A stretch of 64,000 nt of DNA from Pseudomonadota bacterium (GCA_018240405.1 JAFEFW010000617.1:19384-83383); one strand, 5' to 3'; positions 1 through 10,621 are shown, counted from the stretch's first letter. A program made the numbers and translations. The notes: generated by a model not told the origin, from the letters alone.

Positions 1-18
1 CAAGGCTGTGTTTGGCGC

Positions 19-1023
19 CTAATGTCCGCCGGCGATCAGCCCGGACGCCATCATCTTCTCCCGCGACCCCTGCATCGACCGCGCCACGTCCAGTGCGGCT
101 GCCAGCGCACGCCGGCCTACCGTGGCATCGACCAGCACCGGCGCGCCATCCAGGATCGAGGCGGCGAAGGCAGCATGCTCCGCCGCCAGCGAATCATGGT
201 CCTCCCACGACACATCCTCCATGGCGAAGCCGGCCACGCCCGGAACCGGCATGGAGTCGCCGGTGTCGTCCGACGTTCCGCTGCGATGGATCACTGTCAG
301 CTTCCGAGCGGCAAAATCGGCGGCGAGGTAGCGATCCTGCGCAAAAATGCGCATGCGCCGTTCGATCCGTGGCGAAATCCGTGACGCCGTGATGCTCGCC
401 ACGGCGCCGTTGCGAAACCGCAGGCGGGCATTGGCGATGTCCTCATGCTGGCTGGCCACCGCGCCGCCCACCGCATCAACGCTTTCAATCTCGCTGTCCA
501 CCAGGGCCAGGACGAGGTCCAGATCATGGATCATCAGGTCCAGGATCACCGATACATCGGTACCGCGCGGCTTGAATGGCGCGATACGCGTCGCCTCGAT
601 GTAGAGCGGGTTGACCACCTTGCCCTCCAGCGCCCTGAAGGCAGCGGAATAACGCTCCAGATGGCCGACCTGCAGCACCAGGCCGTTCGTCTGCGCCAGC
701 GCGCCAAGTTCCTCGGCTTCCGCCAGCGTCGCCGCCATTGGCTTTTCCACCAGCACGTGCTTGCCGGCGCGCAGCGCGGCGGCTGCCAGCGCATGGTGGG
801 TGTCCGCCGGGGAGGCGATGATGACAGCGTCGCTCACCGCCAGCAGCGCGTCGAATGTCCGGTCCGGTGCGCCTGCCTCCCAGCCCAAGGTCTTGGCCCG
901 TTCCGTGTCGACATCGGCGACGCCACTCAGCGCGGTCCGCGGGGACGCAACAACCTTCAGCGCGTGGTAGCGGCCGAAATGTCCCGCCCCGACAACGCCG
1001 ATACGGAGAGAGCGACTTGACAT
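19..1023 (-). CDS. Gfo/Idh/MocA-family oxidoreductase, GnnA-like
   Basis: This is an NAD(P)-dependent sugar or sugar-nucleotide dehydrogenase of 334 residues. The N-terminus carries a Rossmann dinucleotide site (GVVGAGHFGRYHA), followed by the family EKP signature (HVLVEKPMAAT) and a C-terminal substrate domain containing PFKPRGTDVSVILDLMIHD. That segment resembles UDP-N-acetylglucosamine 3-dehydrogenases (GnnA), which supply 3-amino sugars for lipid A, but this specificity is an inference. I chose the ATG at 1021-1023 because the Rossmann fold starts eight residues later; the frame stays open upstream without conserved sequence. It is divergent from the UDP-glucose dehydrogenase gene. Its downstream partners lie outside the window, so the lipid A idea cannot be checked from context. 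Confidence 0.85.
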   Translation of the reverse strand: MSSRSLRIGVVGAGHFGRYHALKVVASPRTALSGVADVDTERAKTLGWEAGAPDRTFDALLAVSDAVIIASPADTHHALAAAALRAGKHVLVEKPMAATLAEAEELGALAQTNGLVLQVGHLERYSAAFRALEGKVVNPLYIEATRIAPFKPRGTDVSVILDLMIHDLDLVLALVDSEIESVDAVGGAVASQHEDIANARLRFRNGAVASITASRISPRIERRMRIFAQDRYLAADFAARKLTVIHRSGTSDDTGDSMPVPGVAGFAMEDVSWEDHDSLAAEHAAFAASILDGAPVLVDATVGRRALAAALDVARSMQGSREKMMASGLIAGGH

Positions 1024-1201
1024 GACCTTTCCAATCGGTTGGCGGGCTGCGAACCAGTCCACACACCCTGCCGCCCCGGGCGGTGTCAAGCCCAGATGAC
1101 AAATTACACTGGTATGACATTCGTTGCCCGATACCAATTTAGTGGAAAGCGGGCGTGTGCTGTGCTGAATCGCGGCTGCATAGATTTGAGGAATCCAGCC
1201 T

Positions 1202-2521
1202 GTGCGCATTGCAATGATTGGCGGCGGCTACGTCGGACTTGTCTCCGGGGCCTGCCTGGCCGAGTTCGGTACCGAAGTGACGGTCGTCGAGGCCGATGCC
1301 GACAAGCTCGCCGCTTTGAATGAAGGACGTATGCCAATCTATGAACCCGGCCTGGAAAAGCTGGTGCAGGAGAATGTGGCAGCCGGCCGCCTGACCTTTA
1401 CCAACGACCTGACGACCGGCGTCGCCGGCGCCGAAGCCGTCTTCATCGCCGTCGGCACGCCGACCCGGCGCGGCGACGGCCATGCCGATCTGAAATACGT
1501 CTATGCGGCCGCGGAGCAGGTGGCGCGGGCCCTCACCGGCTACGCCGTGATCGTGACGAAATCCACCGTACCGGTCGGCACCAGCCGCCAGATCCAACAG
1601 ATCGCGCAGTCCGTCCGTCCGGATCTGGAATTCGATGTCGCCTCCAATCCAGAATTCCTGCGGGAAGGCAACGCCATCGGCGACTTCATGCGTCCCGACC
1701 GCGTCGTCATCGGTGCCGAGTCGGATCGCGCTCGGGAAATCCTGCGCCGGCTGTACCGGCCGCTGTACCTGATCGAGGCGCCGATCGTGTTCACCTCGAT
1801 TGAAACGGCGGAACTGACGAAATACGCCGCCAATGCGTTTCTGGCGATGAAGGTCACGTTCATCAACGAAATGGCGGACCTGTGCGAGAAGGTCGGGGCC
1901 GACGTGCATGACGTTGCTCGCGGCATCGGCCTCGACGGCCGCATCGGCCGCAAGTTCCTGCACCCCGGACCGGGCTATGGCGGCTCCTGCTTTCCAAAGG
2001 ATACGCTGGCTCTGGTGCGTACCGCGCAGGATTACGGCGCCCCGTCGCGTCTGGTAGAGGCGACCGTCGCCGTCAACGACGCCCGCAAGTCCAGCATGGC
2101 GGTCCGCGTCGTCAACGCCTGCGGCGGGTCCGTCCGCGGCAAGACGATCGGCGTCCTGGGCCTGACCTTCAAGCCCGAGACTGATGACATGCGCGATTCC
2201 CCGTCGATCTCCATACTGTCTCGCCTCGCCGGCGATGGCGCGACAATCCGGGCGTTCGACCCTGAGGGCATGGAGCAGGCGAAGCCGCTGCTGCCGGAAG
2301 GCGTCATCTACTGCAAGGACGCCTTGGACGCGGCGTCCGGCGCTGACGTGCTGGTGCTGATCACCGAGTGGAATGAATTTCGCGCCCTGGCGCCAACGCG
2401 TATTGCCGCGGCCATGCGCGGCCGCGTGGTCGTTGACCTGCGCAATGTCTACGACCCGGCGGCCATGCGCGAGGCTGGATTTGACTACCACGGGGTTGGG
2501 CGGCCACACCTGCGTCCCTGA
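1202..2521 (+). CDS. ugd: UDP-glucose 6-dehydrogenase
   Basis: The 439-residue protein belongs to the UDP-glucose/GDP-mannose dehydrogenase family, which oxidises UDP-glucose to UDP-glucuronate with two NAD+ in the cytoplasm. The product feeds capsule, exopolysaccharide or lipid A decoration. The N-terminal NAD site (MRIAMIGGGYVGLVSG), the central dimerisation helix region (KYAANAFLAMKVTFINEMA) and the catalytic cysteine motif GPGYGGSCFPKDT are all present, and the length is normal. It starts with GTG behind GAGGAA at a good distance. Its TGA overlaps the ATG of rsmB by one base (TGATG), so the two genes are probably translationally coupled. A GDP-mannose substrate is less likely given the motifs. 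Confidence 0.93.
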   Translation: MRIAMIGGGYVGLVSGACLAEFGTEVTVVEADADKLAALNEGRMPIYEPGLEKLVQENVAAGRLTFTNDLTTGVAGAEAVFIAVGTPTRRGDGHADLKYVYAAAEQVARALTGYAVIVTKSTVPVGTSRQIQQIAQSVRPDLEFDVASNPEFLREGNAIGDFMRPDRVVIGAESDRAREILRRLYRPLYLIEAPIVFTSIETAELTKYAANAFLAMKVTFINEMADLCEKVGADVHDVARGIGLDGRIGRKFLHPGPGYGGSCFPKDTLALVRTAQDYGAPSRLVEATVAVNDARKSSMAVRVVNACGGSVRGKTIGVLGLTFKPETDDMRDSPSISILSRLAGDGATIRAFDPEGMEQAKPLLPEGVIYCKDALDAASGADVLVLITEWNEFRALAPTRIAAAMRGRVVVDLRNVYDPAAMREAGFDYHGVGRPHLRP

Positions 2522-3759
2522 TGGCCGATCCGACCCGGGACTCCGCGTTTGACCTCCTGACCGCCGTGCTGGAGCGGCGCCGCCCGTTGGAGGAGGCGCT
2601 GGACTCCCTGCCGAAGGTCGACGCGCGCGACAAGGCGGCGGCGCATCGTATCGCCGCCGCCGTGCTTCGGCGGATGGGCACGCTGGACGCGGTACTGGAA
2701 CCGCATCTGCGCCGGAAGCCGCCCGATCCGGTTCGTGTCATCCTGCATATCGGCGCCGCCGGCCTGTTGCTGCTGGATACGCCGGTCCATGCGGCTGTCG
2801 GAACTGCCGTCGCGCTGGCTCGGACCAAGCGGCTGACACCGTTCGCGGGCCTGGTGAACGCCGTGCTCCGAAAGGTCGCCACCGCCGGGCGGGCGGTGCT
2901 GGCCGACCTGGATTCGCCGCGCCTGGATACGCCGGCTTGGCTTTGGTCGTCCTGGGGTGCGGACGCGCGCGCCATCGCGCTGGCGCATCAGCACGAGGCA
3001 CCGCTCGACCTGACGCGCCAGCCCGGCGTCGCAGTGCCGGAAGGGGGCGTTGAACTGCCGACCGGTTCGGTGCGGTTTCCGGCCGGCACAGCTGTCGCGT
3101 CGATCCCTGGCTTCGAGGAGGGACGCCTTTGGGTGCAGGATGCCGCGGCGGCGCTGCCCGCGCGCCTGCTGGCGGTGCGGCCGGGGGAGCGCGTGGCTGA
3201 TCTATGCGCCGCGCCTGGCGGCAAGACCGGACAGCTTGCTGCCGCCGGCGCAGCCGTAATCGCGGTGGATCGCGACAAACAGCGCGTGCAGCGCCTGACC
3301 GAGAATTTGCGGCGCTGGGACCTGCAGGCAGATGTCATTACCGCTGATGCGACCCAGTGGCGCCCGACGCAGCTATTGGACGCTGTGTTGCTGGACGCGC
3401 CGTGCAGCGCCACCGGGACGATTCGACGCCATCCCGATGTCGCGCATCTGAAGCGGCCACGCGATCCGCAGACCTTAGCCGAGACACAGGATGCGCTGCT
3501 GGAGGCGGCAGCCGCCATGCTTCGTCCGGGCGGCAGGTTGGTTTATGCCGTATGCTCACTGCAACCGGAGGAAGGGCAGCCTCGTATTGCTGCTGCCGTG
3601 GCGCGTGGCGGACTGCGGCATGATCCCTTTACCGCTGAGGAATTGCAGGCGGTGCCCGAGGCGCTGACACCCGAGGGATTTCTCCGCACTCACCCCGGCC
3701 TTTGGGCGGAACGCGGTGGAATGGACGGATTCTTTGCGGCACGGTTGGTTCGGCTCTGA
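2521..3759 (+). CDS. rsmB: 16S rRNA (cytosine-967-C5)-methyltransferase RsmB
   Basis: This 412-residue protein methylates C967 of 16S rRNA using S-adenosylmethionine. An N-terminal NusB-like RNA-binding domain (about residues 1-140) is followed by a Rossmann methyltransferase domain. That domain shows the SAM-binding motif CAAPGGKTGQL, motif IV with its cysteine (LDAPCSATG) and the second cysteine motif (YAVCSLQPEEG). Both cysteines used by RNA m5C methyltransferases are intact. It overlaps the end of ugd by one base and is followed after 133 bases by the heparinase-family gene, a neighbourhood common in Rhodospirillales. Confidence 0.93.
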   Translation: MADPTRDSAFDLLTAVLERRRPLEEALDSLPKVDARDKAAAHRIAAAVLRRMGTLDAVLEPHLRRKPPDPVRVILHIGAAGLLLLDTPVHAAVGTAVALARTKRLTPFAGLVNAVLRKVATAGRAVLADLDSPRLDTPAWLWSSWGADARAIALAHQHEAPLDLTRQPGVAVPEGGVELPTGSVRFPAGTAVASIPGFEEGRLWVQDAAAALPARLLAVRPGERVADLCAAPGGKTGQLAAAGAAVIAVDRDKQRVQRLTENLRRWDLQADVITADATQWRPTQLLDAVLLDAPCSATGTIRRHPDVAHLKRPRDPQTLAETQDALLEAAAAMLRPGGRLVYAVCSLQPEEGQPRIAAAVARGGLRHDPFTAEELQAVPEALTPEGFLRTHPGLWAERGGMDGFFAARLVRL

Positions 3760-3892
3760 TGCATGCCTTGTGCCCGATCCATGGCACTGTCTAGAAACGC
3801 TGCATGTCGTCTGATGTCCGCTTGATCGCGTGCGAGTCGCGAAACGATCGATCTGGCTTTCCCACCATCGCATCCATCATCCGAGGGTGTGA

Positions 3893-5506
3893 ATGAACGC
3901 CGGTGCGGCTCCCGGTAAATGGCTGCGCGGTGCGCGGCGGGCAATGGCGCGGCTGCCCAATCTGCGGATGGGACGGATCCCGGACGCGCCGGCACTGTCG
4001 GTCCGTGATCCGTGGCCCGGCGACGGGGACCGCGGCGCGCGGCTGATCAAGGGCGAACTGGAGTTTGGCGGCGCGGTACAACCACTGCAGCCCGGCGGCT
4101 GGCACGCATCGGGCGGCTCACCTGACCTGCGCGCCGCTGCGCATAGTTTCAGCTGGCTGCGCGACCTGCGCGCCCTTGGCACGGATGCCGCCCGTCTGAA
4201 GGCGCGCGCGCTGGTGGTCGACTGGATCGCCAATCCGCCTTCGGATCCGGTGGCGCACAGGTCCGACGTCGTCGGCGCCCGGATCACCGCCTGGCTGGGA
4301 CATTACGATTTCTTTGCGGCGACGGCGGACGATGCATTCCGCCAGCGATTGATGGCGCGGCTGGTTGCCGACGCGCGCAGCCTGTCGGCCGCCCTGCCGG
4401 CGGAAGAGCTGGATGCGCGGGCACTGACGGCATTGAAGGGGCTGGTCGCCGCGGCGGTCGCGCTGCGGGAACAGAGTGGCTTTCTGGCCCGGGCGCTGCG
4501 GTTTTTGCCGCAGGAGATCACGCGACAGATTCTGCCGGACGGTTGCCACGCCGAACGCAGTCCCGCGGCGCAGTTGGCGGCGCTACAGGATTTAACGGAA
4601 ATTCGCGCCCTCTTGCAGAGCGCGCAGACCGCGCCGCCGCCAGCGCTGACCGGTGCGATCGACCGCATGGCGCCGGCGCTGCGGCTGATGCGCCACGGTG
4701 ATGGCGGCCTGGCGCTGTTCAACGGCAGCAAGGAGGAAAGCGACTCGCTGATCACCCTGGTGCTGAACCAGGCCGGACGTGGTGGCCGCAGCCCGGCGTC
4801 GCTCAGCGAGGGCGGCTTCCACCGCATGCAGGCCGGGCGGACGGTGCTGATCGTCGATTGCGGCGCACCGCCGCCGGCGGGCGTCGACCGGCGCTCGCAT
4901 GCCGGCACGCTGTCGATGGAGATGTCGGTCGGGCGCGACCGGCTGATCGTGAACTGTGGCGCCTTCCCGGCCGGCCCGCCGGAGTGGCGGGACGCCTCGC
5001 GCGCAACGGCGGCGCACTCGACGCTGGTCATCGCCGACACCAACAGCAGCGAACTGAAGCCCGAGGGGCTGGGGCGCCGGCCACAGAATGTTGAGGCGCA
5101 GCGACAGGAAGCCGCCGGTGCACACTGGCTGGACGCATCGCATGATGGCTGGCGCAAGCCGTTTGGCGCGATCTACCGCCGACGCCTGTACATGGCGGAG
5201 AGCGGCGAGGACGTTCGCGGCGAGGACCTGATTGAGGCACCCGAACCGCAGCCCTTTACCCTGCGGTTTCATCTGCACCCGGACGTGCAGGCCAATCTGC
5301 AACAGGATGGCGCGACGGTGCTGCTGAGGCTGCGCTCCGGCAGTTTCTGGCGGTTGCGCGCCGATGGGGCGCGGCTGAGCCTGGAAGAGAGCATCTACCT
5401 CGGTGGCCTGGAGCCACGGCGCAGTGAGCAGGTGGTGCTGACCGGATTTGCTGACGAATCGCAGCAGGTGAAATGGGCGCTGAGCAAGGTTGAGCGGGCG
5501 GGGTGA
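3893..5506 (+). CDS. heparinase II/III family protein
   Basis: The 537-residue protein has the two-part layout of the heparinase II/III family. The helical N-terminal half (about 1-270) is rich in WL/RDL motifs (HSFSWLRDLRALG, ARITAWLGHYDFF), and the C-terminal beta-rich half contains the family core (HAGTLSMEMSVGRDRLIVNCGAFP and HSTLVIADTNSSEL). The family cleaves or modifies uronic-acid-containing polysaccharides by beta-elimination, but many alphaproteobacterial members have no tested substrate. I see no clear signal peptide, which is usual for this subgroup. It lies between rsmB and purH, with an extra glycosyltransferase inserted before purH. The exact substrate cannot be read from the sequence. 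Confidence 0.85.
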   Translation: MNAGAAPGKWLRGARRAMARLPNLRMGRIPDAPALSVRDPWPGDGDRGARLIKGELEFGGAVQPLQPGGWHASGGSPDLRAAAHSFSWLRDLRALGTDAARLKARALVVDWIANPPSDPVAHRSDVVGARITAWLGHYDFFAATADDAFRQRLMARLVADARSLSAALPAEELDARALTALKGLVAAAVALREQSGFLARALRFLPQEITRQILPDGCHAERSPAAQLAALQDLTEIRALLQSAQTAPPPALTGAIDRMAPALRLMRHGDGGLALFNGSKEESDSLITLVLNQAGRGGRSPASLSEGGFHRMQAGRTVLIVDCGAPPPAGVDRRSHAGTLSMEMSVGRDRLIVNCGAFPAGPPEWRDASRATAAHSTLVIADTNSSELKPEGLGRRPQNVEAQRQEAAGAHWLDASHDGWRKPFGAIYRRRLYMAESGEDVRGEDLIEAPEPQPFTLRFHLHPDVQANLQQDGATVLLRLRSGSFWRLRADGARLSLEESIYLGGLEPRRSEQVVLTGFADESQQVKWALSKVERAG

Positions 5507-5849
5507 ACAGGCACCGAGGGGCTATGCGTCTGCTGGTCGGTTCCACCTGAGGCGCTACGATGTCATCTCCACGTCACAGCGCGTGGCAGCCCCTGCGCGC
5601 CGAGCTGAGCACCATGCCCTGCGCGTTTCTATCGTGGGCTGACGGGCCCGGCCTACTTGGCGTGACGTGCCGCGGCCGGCGAGAGCACCCTCGGGACAGA
5701 CCCGCTGGCGTGCTTTGCCGGGCCGTGCGGTGGTGGCAACTGCGGTGCGCCCCCCTTAAGATTAGCGGCGGTGAGCCAGCGCCCGCCATAGCGGTCGGGG
5801 CAAGAACCCGGCGCCTGTACAGTGAGGGTGCGGCCCAACTGCACGCCTG
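5507..5849. other. intergenic region without a supported gene
   Basis: This is 343 bases between the heparinase-family gene and the glycosyltransferase gene. A short open frame covers much of it, but its translation is rich in Arg, Ala and Pro with no conserved pattern, and looks like an ordinary high-G+C spurious frame. I see no terminator with a T-tract. It probably holds the promoter of the glycosyltransferase-purH pair. Confidence 0.5.
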
Positions 5850-7001
5850 ATGAAAATTCTCGAAATCACCAACGTCGACTTCTCGCTGCGGCACTTCCTG
5901 TTGCCGCTGATGCGGGCGATCCGCAGTGCGGGGCATGAGACGGTAGGCGGCTGCGCCGAGGGACCATTGCTGGACGGCGTCCGCGCCGAAGGCTTCCGGG
6001 TCATTGCCTTCCCATTCGTACGTCGAGCATCGCCTTTGGCACACCTTCGGGCATTTCGTGCGTTGGTAGCGATCCTGCGCGCTGAGAAGCCCGACGTCGT
6101 GCACGCGCACATGCCAATCAGCGGATTCCTAACGCGGATGGCCGCGTGGTGGGCCGGCGTGCCGACGATCGCCTATACCTGCCACGGCTTCGTTTTCAAC
6201 TACCGGGACGAAAAGCTGACGTCGCGGCTGATTTCATTCCTGCTGGAGTGGACTGCAGCGCGCGTTACCGACGTGTTCCTGACCGTATCGGAAGCCGAGG
6301 CCGCCGACGCCCGGCGGCTGTGGATTGCCCGCAACGCCGTGGCGGTACGCAATGGCCGTGACCCGTCGATATTCCGCCCCAACCCGGATGCGCGCGCCGC
6401 TACGCGCGCCGCTCTCGGCGTGCCGGAGGACCGCGTCGTCGTGATCGCGGTTTCCCGGTTGGTCTGGCACAAGGGATACCCTGAACTGGCAGAAGCCATG
6501 GCTACGCTGCCGGAGCTGGAACTCTGGGTGGTTGGCGAGCGGCTGGCGTCTGATCGCGGCGCCGACATGGTGGCCGTGCTGCAAGCGGCTGGCCTCGGCG
6601 ACCGCCTGCGCCTGTTGGGCTACCGCGAGGACATTCCGGACCTGATGGCCGCAGCCGACATCTTCACCCTGCCCTCCCGATTTGAGGGACTGCCAATGTC
6701 GGTAATCGAGGCGATGCTGACCGGCCTTCCCGTCGTCGCCACCCGTGTCCGCGGTCCGGACGAACAGGTGGTGCAGGACGTCACCGGCCTGAAGGTGCCC
6801 GCCGGCGACGGCTCCGCCCTTGGCGCCGCGCTCGGCCGCCTCGCTGCGGACAAGGCGCTGCGGCAGCGCATGGGCGAGGCTGGGCGGGCACGGGCCCTTG
6901 AACTGTACGACGAGGCAAAGGTGCTGGCGCGGACGCTGGACCTGCTGGGCCTGGCGGTTTATCCCGCCGGCCTTGAAGAGGCTCAGGATCCGCCGCCATG
7001 A
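5850..7001 (+). CDS. GT4-family glycosyltransferase
   Basis: This is a 383-residue GT-B fold transferase that moves a sugar from a nucleotide donor, probably in cell-surface glycan synthesis. The N-terminal acceptor domain begins [30 protein letters not shown] and includes [13 protein letters not shown]. The C-terminal donor domain has [16 protein letters not shown] and the E-x7-E motif (EGLPMSVIE within [24 protein letters not shown]). It overlaps the start of purH by four bases (ATGA), so the two are cotranslated although their functions are unrelated. Its position between the heparinase-family gene and purH suggests insertion into an otherwise conserved neighbourhood. Donor and acceptor cannot be assigned. 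Confidence 0.9.
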   Translation: MKILEITNVDFSLRHFLLPLMRAIRSAGHETVGGCAEGPLLDGVRAEGFRVIAFPFVRRASPLAHLRAFRALVAILRAEKPDVVHAHMPISGFLTRMAAWWAGVPTIAYTCHGFVFNYRDEKLTSRLISFLLEWTAARVTDVFLTVSEAEAADARRLWIARNAVAVRNGRDPSIFRPNPDARAATRAALGVPEDRVVVIAVSRLVWHKGYPELAEAMATLPELELWVVGERLASDRGADMVAVLQAAGLGDRLRLLGYREDIPDLMAAADIFTLPSRFEGLPMSVIEAMLTGLPVVATRVRGPDEQVVQDVTGLKVPAGDGSALGAALGRLAADKALRQRMGEAGRARALELYDEAKVLARTLDLLGLAVYPAGLEEAQDPPP

Positions 7002-8572
7002 CAGACATCGTCCCCATCCGCCGCGCACTGATCTCGGTTTCCGACAAGGCGGGGCTGGTGTCCTTCGCGAACGCGCTGGCCGACAAGGGCGTCGAGATCC
7101 TGTCCACCGGCGGATCCGCCCGCGCGCTCCGCGAGGCGGGCGTGCCGGTGAAGGAGGTCTCCGACCATACCGGGTTTCCGGAGATTCTCGACGGGCGGGT
7201 GAAGACGCTGGTGCCGCAGATCCATGGCGGCATCCTTGGCCGGCGCGATCTGCCGGAGCACGTGGCGCAGATGCAGCAACATGCGATCGCACCGATCGAC
7301 CTGGTCGTGGTGAACCTCTACCCGTTCGAGGCAACGGTGGCGAAGGGCGCTCCGTACGACGACTGCGTGGAGAACATCGATATTGGCGGTCCGGCGCTGA
7401 TCCGTGCGGCAGCGAAGAACCACGATTTTGTTGCCGTGCTGACCGATCCGGCGCAGTACCAGGCGGTTTTGGGTGAGTTCGGAGCATCCGGCGGCACGTC
7501 GCTGGCGCTGCGGCGGACGCTGGCCGGGCAGGCATATGCCCGTACGGCGGCTTATGACGCAGCCATCTCCGCGTGGTTTGCGCAACAGCAGGCGCTGACC
7601 TTCCCGCAGCGCCTGACCATCGCCGGCAGCCTGAAGCAGACACTGCGGTATGGCGAGAACCCGCACCAGGCGGCCGCTTTCTATACCGCTGGTGATCGCC
7701 CCGGCGTCGCAACGGCGATGCAGGTGCAGGGCAAGGAACTTTCCTACAATAACTTCAACGACACGGACGCTGCCTTTGAGTGTGTGGCCGAGTTCGACGG
7801 GCCGACCATCGCCATCATCAAGCATGCCACGCCCTGCGGTGTGGCCTCAGCGGCGAAGCTGGCTGATGCCTGGGATGCGGCGTTTCGCTGTGACCCAATC
7901 TCTCCCTATGGCGGCATCGTCGCGGTGAATCGGACACTGGATGCAGCAGCAGCGGAGAAAATCGCCGCCATCTTCACCGAGGTGATCATTGCCCCGGACG
8001 CTGATGACGACGCCAAGGCGATTGTCGGCCGCAAGAAGAACCTGAGGCTGCTGCTGACCGGCGGGATGCCCGACCCGGCGTCCGGGGGACTGGCCTATCG
8101 TGGCCTCGCCGGCGGCTTTCTCGCCCAGACGCGCGACAATGGCCGGGTAAGCGCCGCCGATTTGAAAGTGGTTACCAAGCGCGCGCCGACCGAGGCGGAA
8201 TTAGCCGACATGCTGTTCGCCTTCCGGGTCTGCAAGCACGTGAAGTCGAACGCCATCGTCTACGCCAAGGGCGGCGCCACGGTCGGCATCGGCGGTGGCC
8301 AGCCCAACCGTGCCGACTCCGCCCGGATTGCCGCATGGAAGGCCGAGGAGGCGGCGAAAGCGGCGGGCTTGGCGGAGCGCCTGACGCAGGGCAGCGTGGT
8401 CGCGTCGGATGCTTTCTTCCCCTTTGCCGATGGTCTGGAAATCGCGATAGCCGCAGGGGCGACAGCGGTGATCCAGCCGGGCGGGTCAATCCGGGATGCC
8501 GAGGTCATCGCGGCGGCCGACGCGGCCGGCGTGGCCATGGTGTTCACGGGGATGCGCCATTTTCGGCACTGA
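6998..8572 (+). CDS. purH: bifunctional AICAR formyltransferase/IMP cyclohydrolase PurH
   Basis: The 524-residue enzyme performs the last two steps of de novo purine synthesis: formylation of AICAR with 10-formyl-tetrahydrofolate, then cyclisation to IMP. The N-terminal MGS-like cyclohydrolase domain (about 1-190) contains [24 protein letters not shown] and [21 protein letters not shown]. The C-terminal transformylase contains [14 protein letters not shown], the catalytic Lys-His motif in [11 protein letters not shown], and [17 protein letters not shown]. The length is typical. It starts at an ATG overlapping the stop of the glycosyltransferase gene. Confidence 0.97.
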   Translation: MTDIVPIRRALISVSDKAGLVSFANALADKGVEILSTGGSARALREAGVPVKEVSDHTGFPEILDGRVKTLVPQIHGGILGRRDLPEHVAQMQQHAIAPIDLVVVNLYPFEATVAKGAPYDDCVENIDIGGPALIRAAAKNHDFVAVLTDPAQYQAVLGEFGASGGTSLALRRTLAGQAYARTAAYDAAISAWFAQQQALTFPQRLTIAGSLKQTLRYGENPHQAAAFYTAGDRPGVATAMQVQGKELSYNNFNDTDAAFECVAEFDGPTIAIIKHATPCGVASAAKLADAWDAAFRCDPISPYGGIVAVNRTLDAAAAEKIAAIFTEVIIAPDADDDAKAIVGRKKNLRLLLTGGMPDPASGGLAYRGLAGGFLAQTRDNGRVSAADLKVVTKRAPTEAELADMLFAFRVCKHVKSNAIVYAKGGATVGIGGGQPNRADSARIAAWKAEEAAKAAGLAERLTQGSVVASDAFFPFADGLEIAIAAGATAVIQPGGSIRDAEVIAAADAAGVAMVFTGMRHFRH

Positions 8573-8666
8573 TGGCATTCCGCAAGCATAGGCGCGAGCA
8601 GATACCGGAGCGTCGCTGCCCTGCCCGCCGCTGGCTTGGCACCGCTGTCCTCTCTGGTAGGGGGTC

Positions 8667-9185
8667 CTACTCCATCGGATAGGTGATCTCGAGCACCTCC
8701 AGCACATCAAACCCGCGCGGCGTTCTCACCCGTACCTCGTCGCCCTGCTTTGCCTTCAGCAGGGCCAGCGCGACAGGCGAACCAATACTGATCTTGCCGG
8801 CCTCCATGTCCGCCTCATCCACACCGACAATTGTGACAGTTACCTCGGCATCCCGCTCCGTGGCATAATAGGTCACTGTCGCACCAAAGAAGACGCGGTC
8901 CCGTTGCGGTTGCTGTGTCGGGTCCACGACCTCGGCATGTGCCAGACGGTTAGTCAGGAAGCGCAGGCGGCGGTCGATCTCGCGCAGGCGGCGCTTCCCC
9001 TCCTTGTAGTCGGCATTCTCGCTTCGATCCCCGTTCCCCGCCGCCCACGCGACGATGTCCACCACGCGGTGCCGCTCCATCTTTTGTGCCGCCAGCTCCG
9101 TGCGCAGCCGCGCATGCCCTTGGGGCGTCATGTAGAACTTGCCGCCCGGCAGCCGGGGCGGACCGTCATCCTCGTCGTCATCCAT
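8667..9185 (-). CDS. greB: GreA/GreB-family transcription elongation factor, GreB type
   Basis: This is a 172-residue transcript-cleavage factor that enters the secondary channel of RNA polymerase and rescues backtracked complexes. The N-terminal coiled coil contains [14 protein letters not shown], and its acidic tip lies in the [25 protein letters not shown] segment, where Gre factors carry two acidic residues. The C-terminal FKBP-like domain has [23 protein letters not shown] and [20 protein letters not shown]. The tip sequence and the [14 protein letters not shown] segment fit GreB better than GreA. I chose the ATG at 9183-9185; a longer frame upstream gives nonconserved sequence. It is divergent from the NADH dehydrogenase gene. 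Confidence 0.9.
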   Translation of the reverse strand: MDDDEDDGPPRLPGGKFYMTPQGHARLRTELAAQKMERHRVVDIVAWAAGNGDRSENADYKEGKRRLREIDRRLRFLTNRLAHAEVVDPTQQPQRDRVFFGATVTYYATERDAEVTVTIVGVDEADMEAGKISIGSPVALALLKAKQGDEVRVRTPRGFDVLEVLEITYPME

Positions 9186-9277
9186 CGGGAGGTTTTCCGA
9201 CAGGGGCTGTCCGCGACGCAAGCGGCACGGATTGCTTTTTGCACTGCAGCACAAATCTCTGCCGATACCCAAGTGAC

Positions 9278-10618
9278 ATGGACGACCCGATGGCAACCAT
9301 AGCGAACCCCGAACCACACCGGATTGTCGTTGCCGGCGGCGGTGCCGGCGGGCTTGAGCTTGTCACCCGGCTGGGTGACACGCTGGGCAAGCAGGGTAAG
9401 GCGACGATTACCCTGGTCGAGAAATCACGCACCCATCTGTGGAAACCGCTGCTGCACTCGGTCGCGGCAGGCAGCCTGCGCCGTTCACAGCATGAGCTGA
9501 ACTACCTGGCCCAGGCGCACTGGCACAATTTCACCTACCGTTACGGCGAGGTTGTCGGCATTGACCGCGGTGCCAGGCAGCTGAAGCTGGGAGCCATGCT
9601 GGACGAGGACGGTCGCGAAATCACGCCGCCGACCTCGATACCCTATGACACGCTGGTGATGGCCATCGGCAGTGTCACCAACGATTTTGGTACACCCGGC
9701 GCCGCGCACTATGCGGTGCCGCTGGAGAATCCCGAGCAAGCCAGCCGCTTCAACCGTCGCATGGTGAACGCCTGCCTCCGCGCCAATGCACAGAATGAAC
9801 CGATCCGGCCGGGCCAACTGCACGTAGCCATCATCGGCGCCGGTGCTACGGGAACAGAACTCGCCGCCGAACTCCACCGCACCGTTCGCCAGGTGCTGGC
9901 CTACGGCATGACCCGCATCGATCCGATGCGCGACGTCCACATTGTACTGATCGAAGCGGCGGAGCGCATCCTGCCGGCGCTGCCGGAACGCATCTCCAAC
10001 GCCACGCTGGATCTGCTGAAATCAATTGGTGTCGAGGTTCGGACCGGCGCTCGCGTCGCCGAAGTGCAAGCCGGCGGTGTGGTGCTGGCCAGCGGCGAAT
10101 TCATTCCGTCGGAGCTGGTGGTATGGTCGGCCGGCGTGAAGGCACCTGACGTGCTGAAGAACTTCGACGGCCTGGACGTGAACCGGATCAATCAGTTGCA
10201 AGTGAAGCCGACGCTGCAGACGACGCTGGATCCCGATATCTTCGCGATCGGGGACTGCGCATCGTGCCCGCGCGAGGGGGCCACGACGCCGGTGCCGCCC
10301 CGTGCGCAGGCAGCGCATCAGATGGCCTCGCATATGGTGAAGCAGATCAACCTGCGCCTCGCCGGCCAGGCGCCGGTGCCTTACGTCTACCGTGACTTTG
10401 GCTCACTTGTGTCGCTGGGCCGATACAGCACAGTCGGCAGCCTGATGGGTTTCCTGGTCGGGCGCAGCATGTTCATTGAGGGCATGTTCGCTCGACTGAT
10501 GTATCGTTCCCTGTACAAGATGCATGAGGCGGCGCTGCACGGTGGCCCCTCAGTTGTCTGGCGCACGATTGTCAACGCGCTGGCGACCCGTCCAACCCCG
10601 ACTGTGAAGCTGCACTGA
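9278..10618 (+). CDS. ndh: type II NADH:quinone oxidoreductase (NDH-2)
   Basis: This is a 446-residue FAD-dependent pyridine nucleotide-disulfide oxidoreductase. NDH-2 enzymes pass electrons from NADH to quinone at the inner membrane face without pumping protons. It has an N-terminal FAD site (IVVAGGGAGGLELVTRLGD), an internal NADH site (VAIIGAGATGTELAAEL), a second FAD contact (IFAIGDCA) and a C-terminal hydrophobic or amphipathic segment (LMGFLVGRSMFIEGMFARLMYRSLYKMHEAAL) of the kind used for membrane attachment. I place the start at the ATG at 9278 (MDDPMATIAN); the ATG at 9290 is equally possible. The next gene begins three bases after its stop. Confidence 0.88.
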   Translation: MDDPMATIANPEPHRIVVAGGGAGGLELVTRLGDTLGKQGKATITLVEKSRTHLWKPLLHSVAAGSLRRSQHELNYLAQAHWHNFTYRYGEVVGIDRGARQLKLGAMLDEDGREITPPTSIPYDTLVMAIGSVTNDFGTPGAAHYAVPLENPEQASRFNRRMVNACLRANAQNEPIRPGQLHVAIIGAGATGTELAAELHRTVRQVLAYGMTRIDPMRDVHIVLIEAAERILPALPERISNATLDLLKSIGVEVRTGARVAEVQAGGVVLASGEFIPSELVVWSAGVKAPDVLKNFDGLDVNRINQLQVKPTLQTTLDPDIFAIGDCASCPREGATTPVPPRAQAAHQMASHMVKQINLRLAGQAPVPYVYRDFGSLVSLGRYSTVGSLMGFLVGRSMFIEGMFARLMYRSLYKMHEAALHGGPSVVWRTIVNALATRPTPTVKLH

Positions 10619-10621
10619 CGC

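Noticed and set aside
5560-5850. 96-codon frame before the glycosyltransferase gene
   Set aside because: The composition is Arg/Ala/Pro-rich with no family pattern and no convincing ribosome-binding site.
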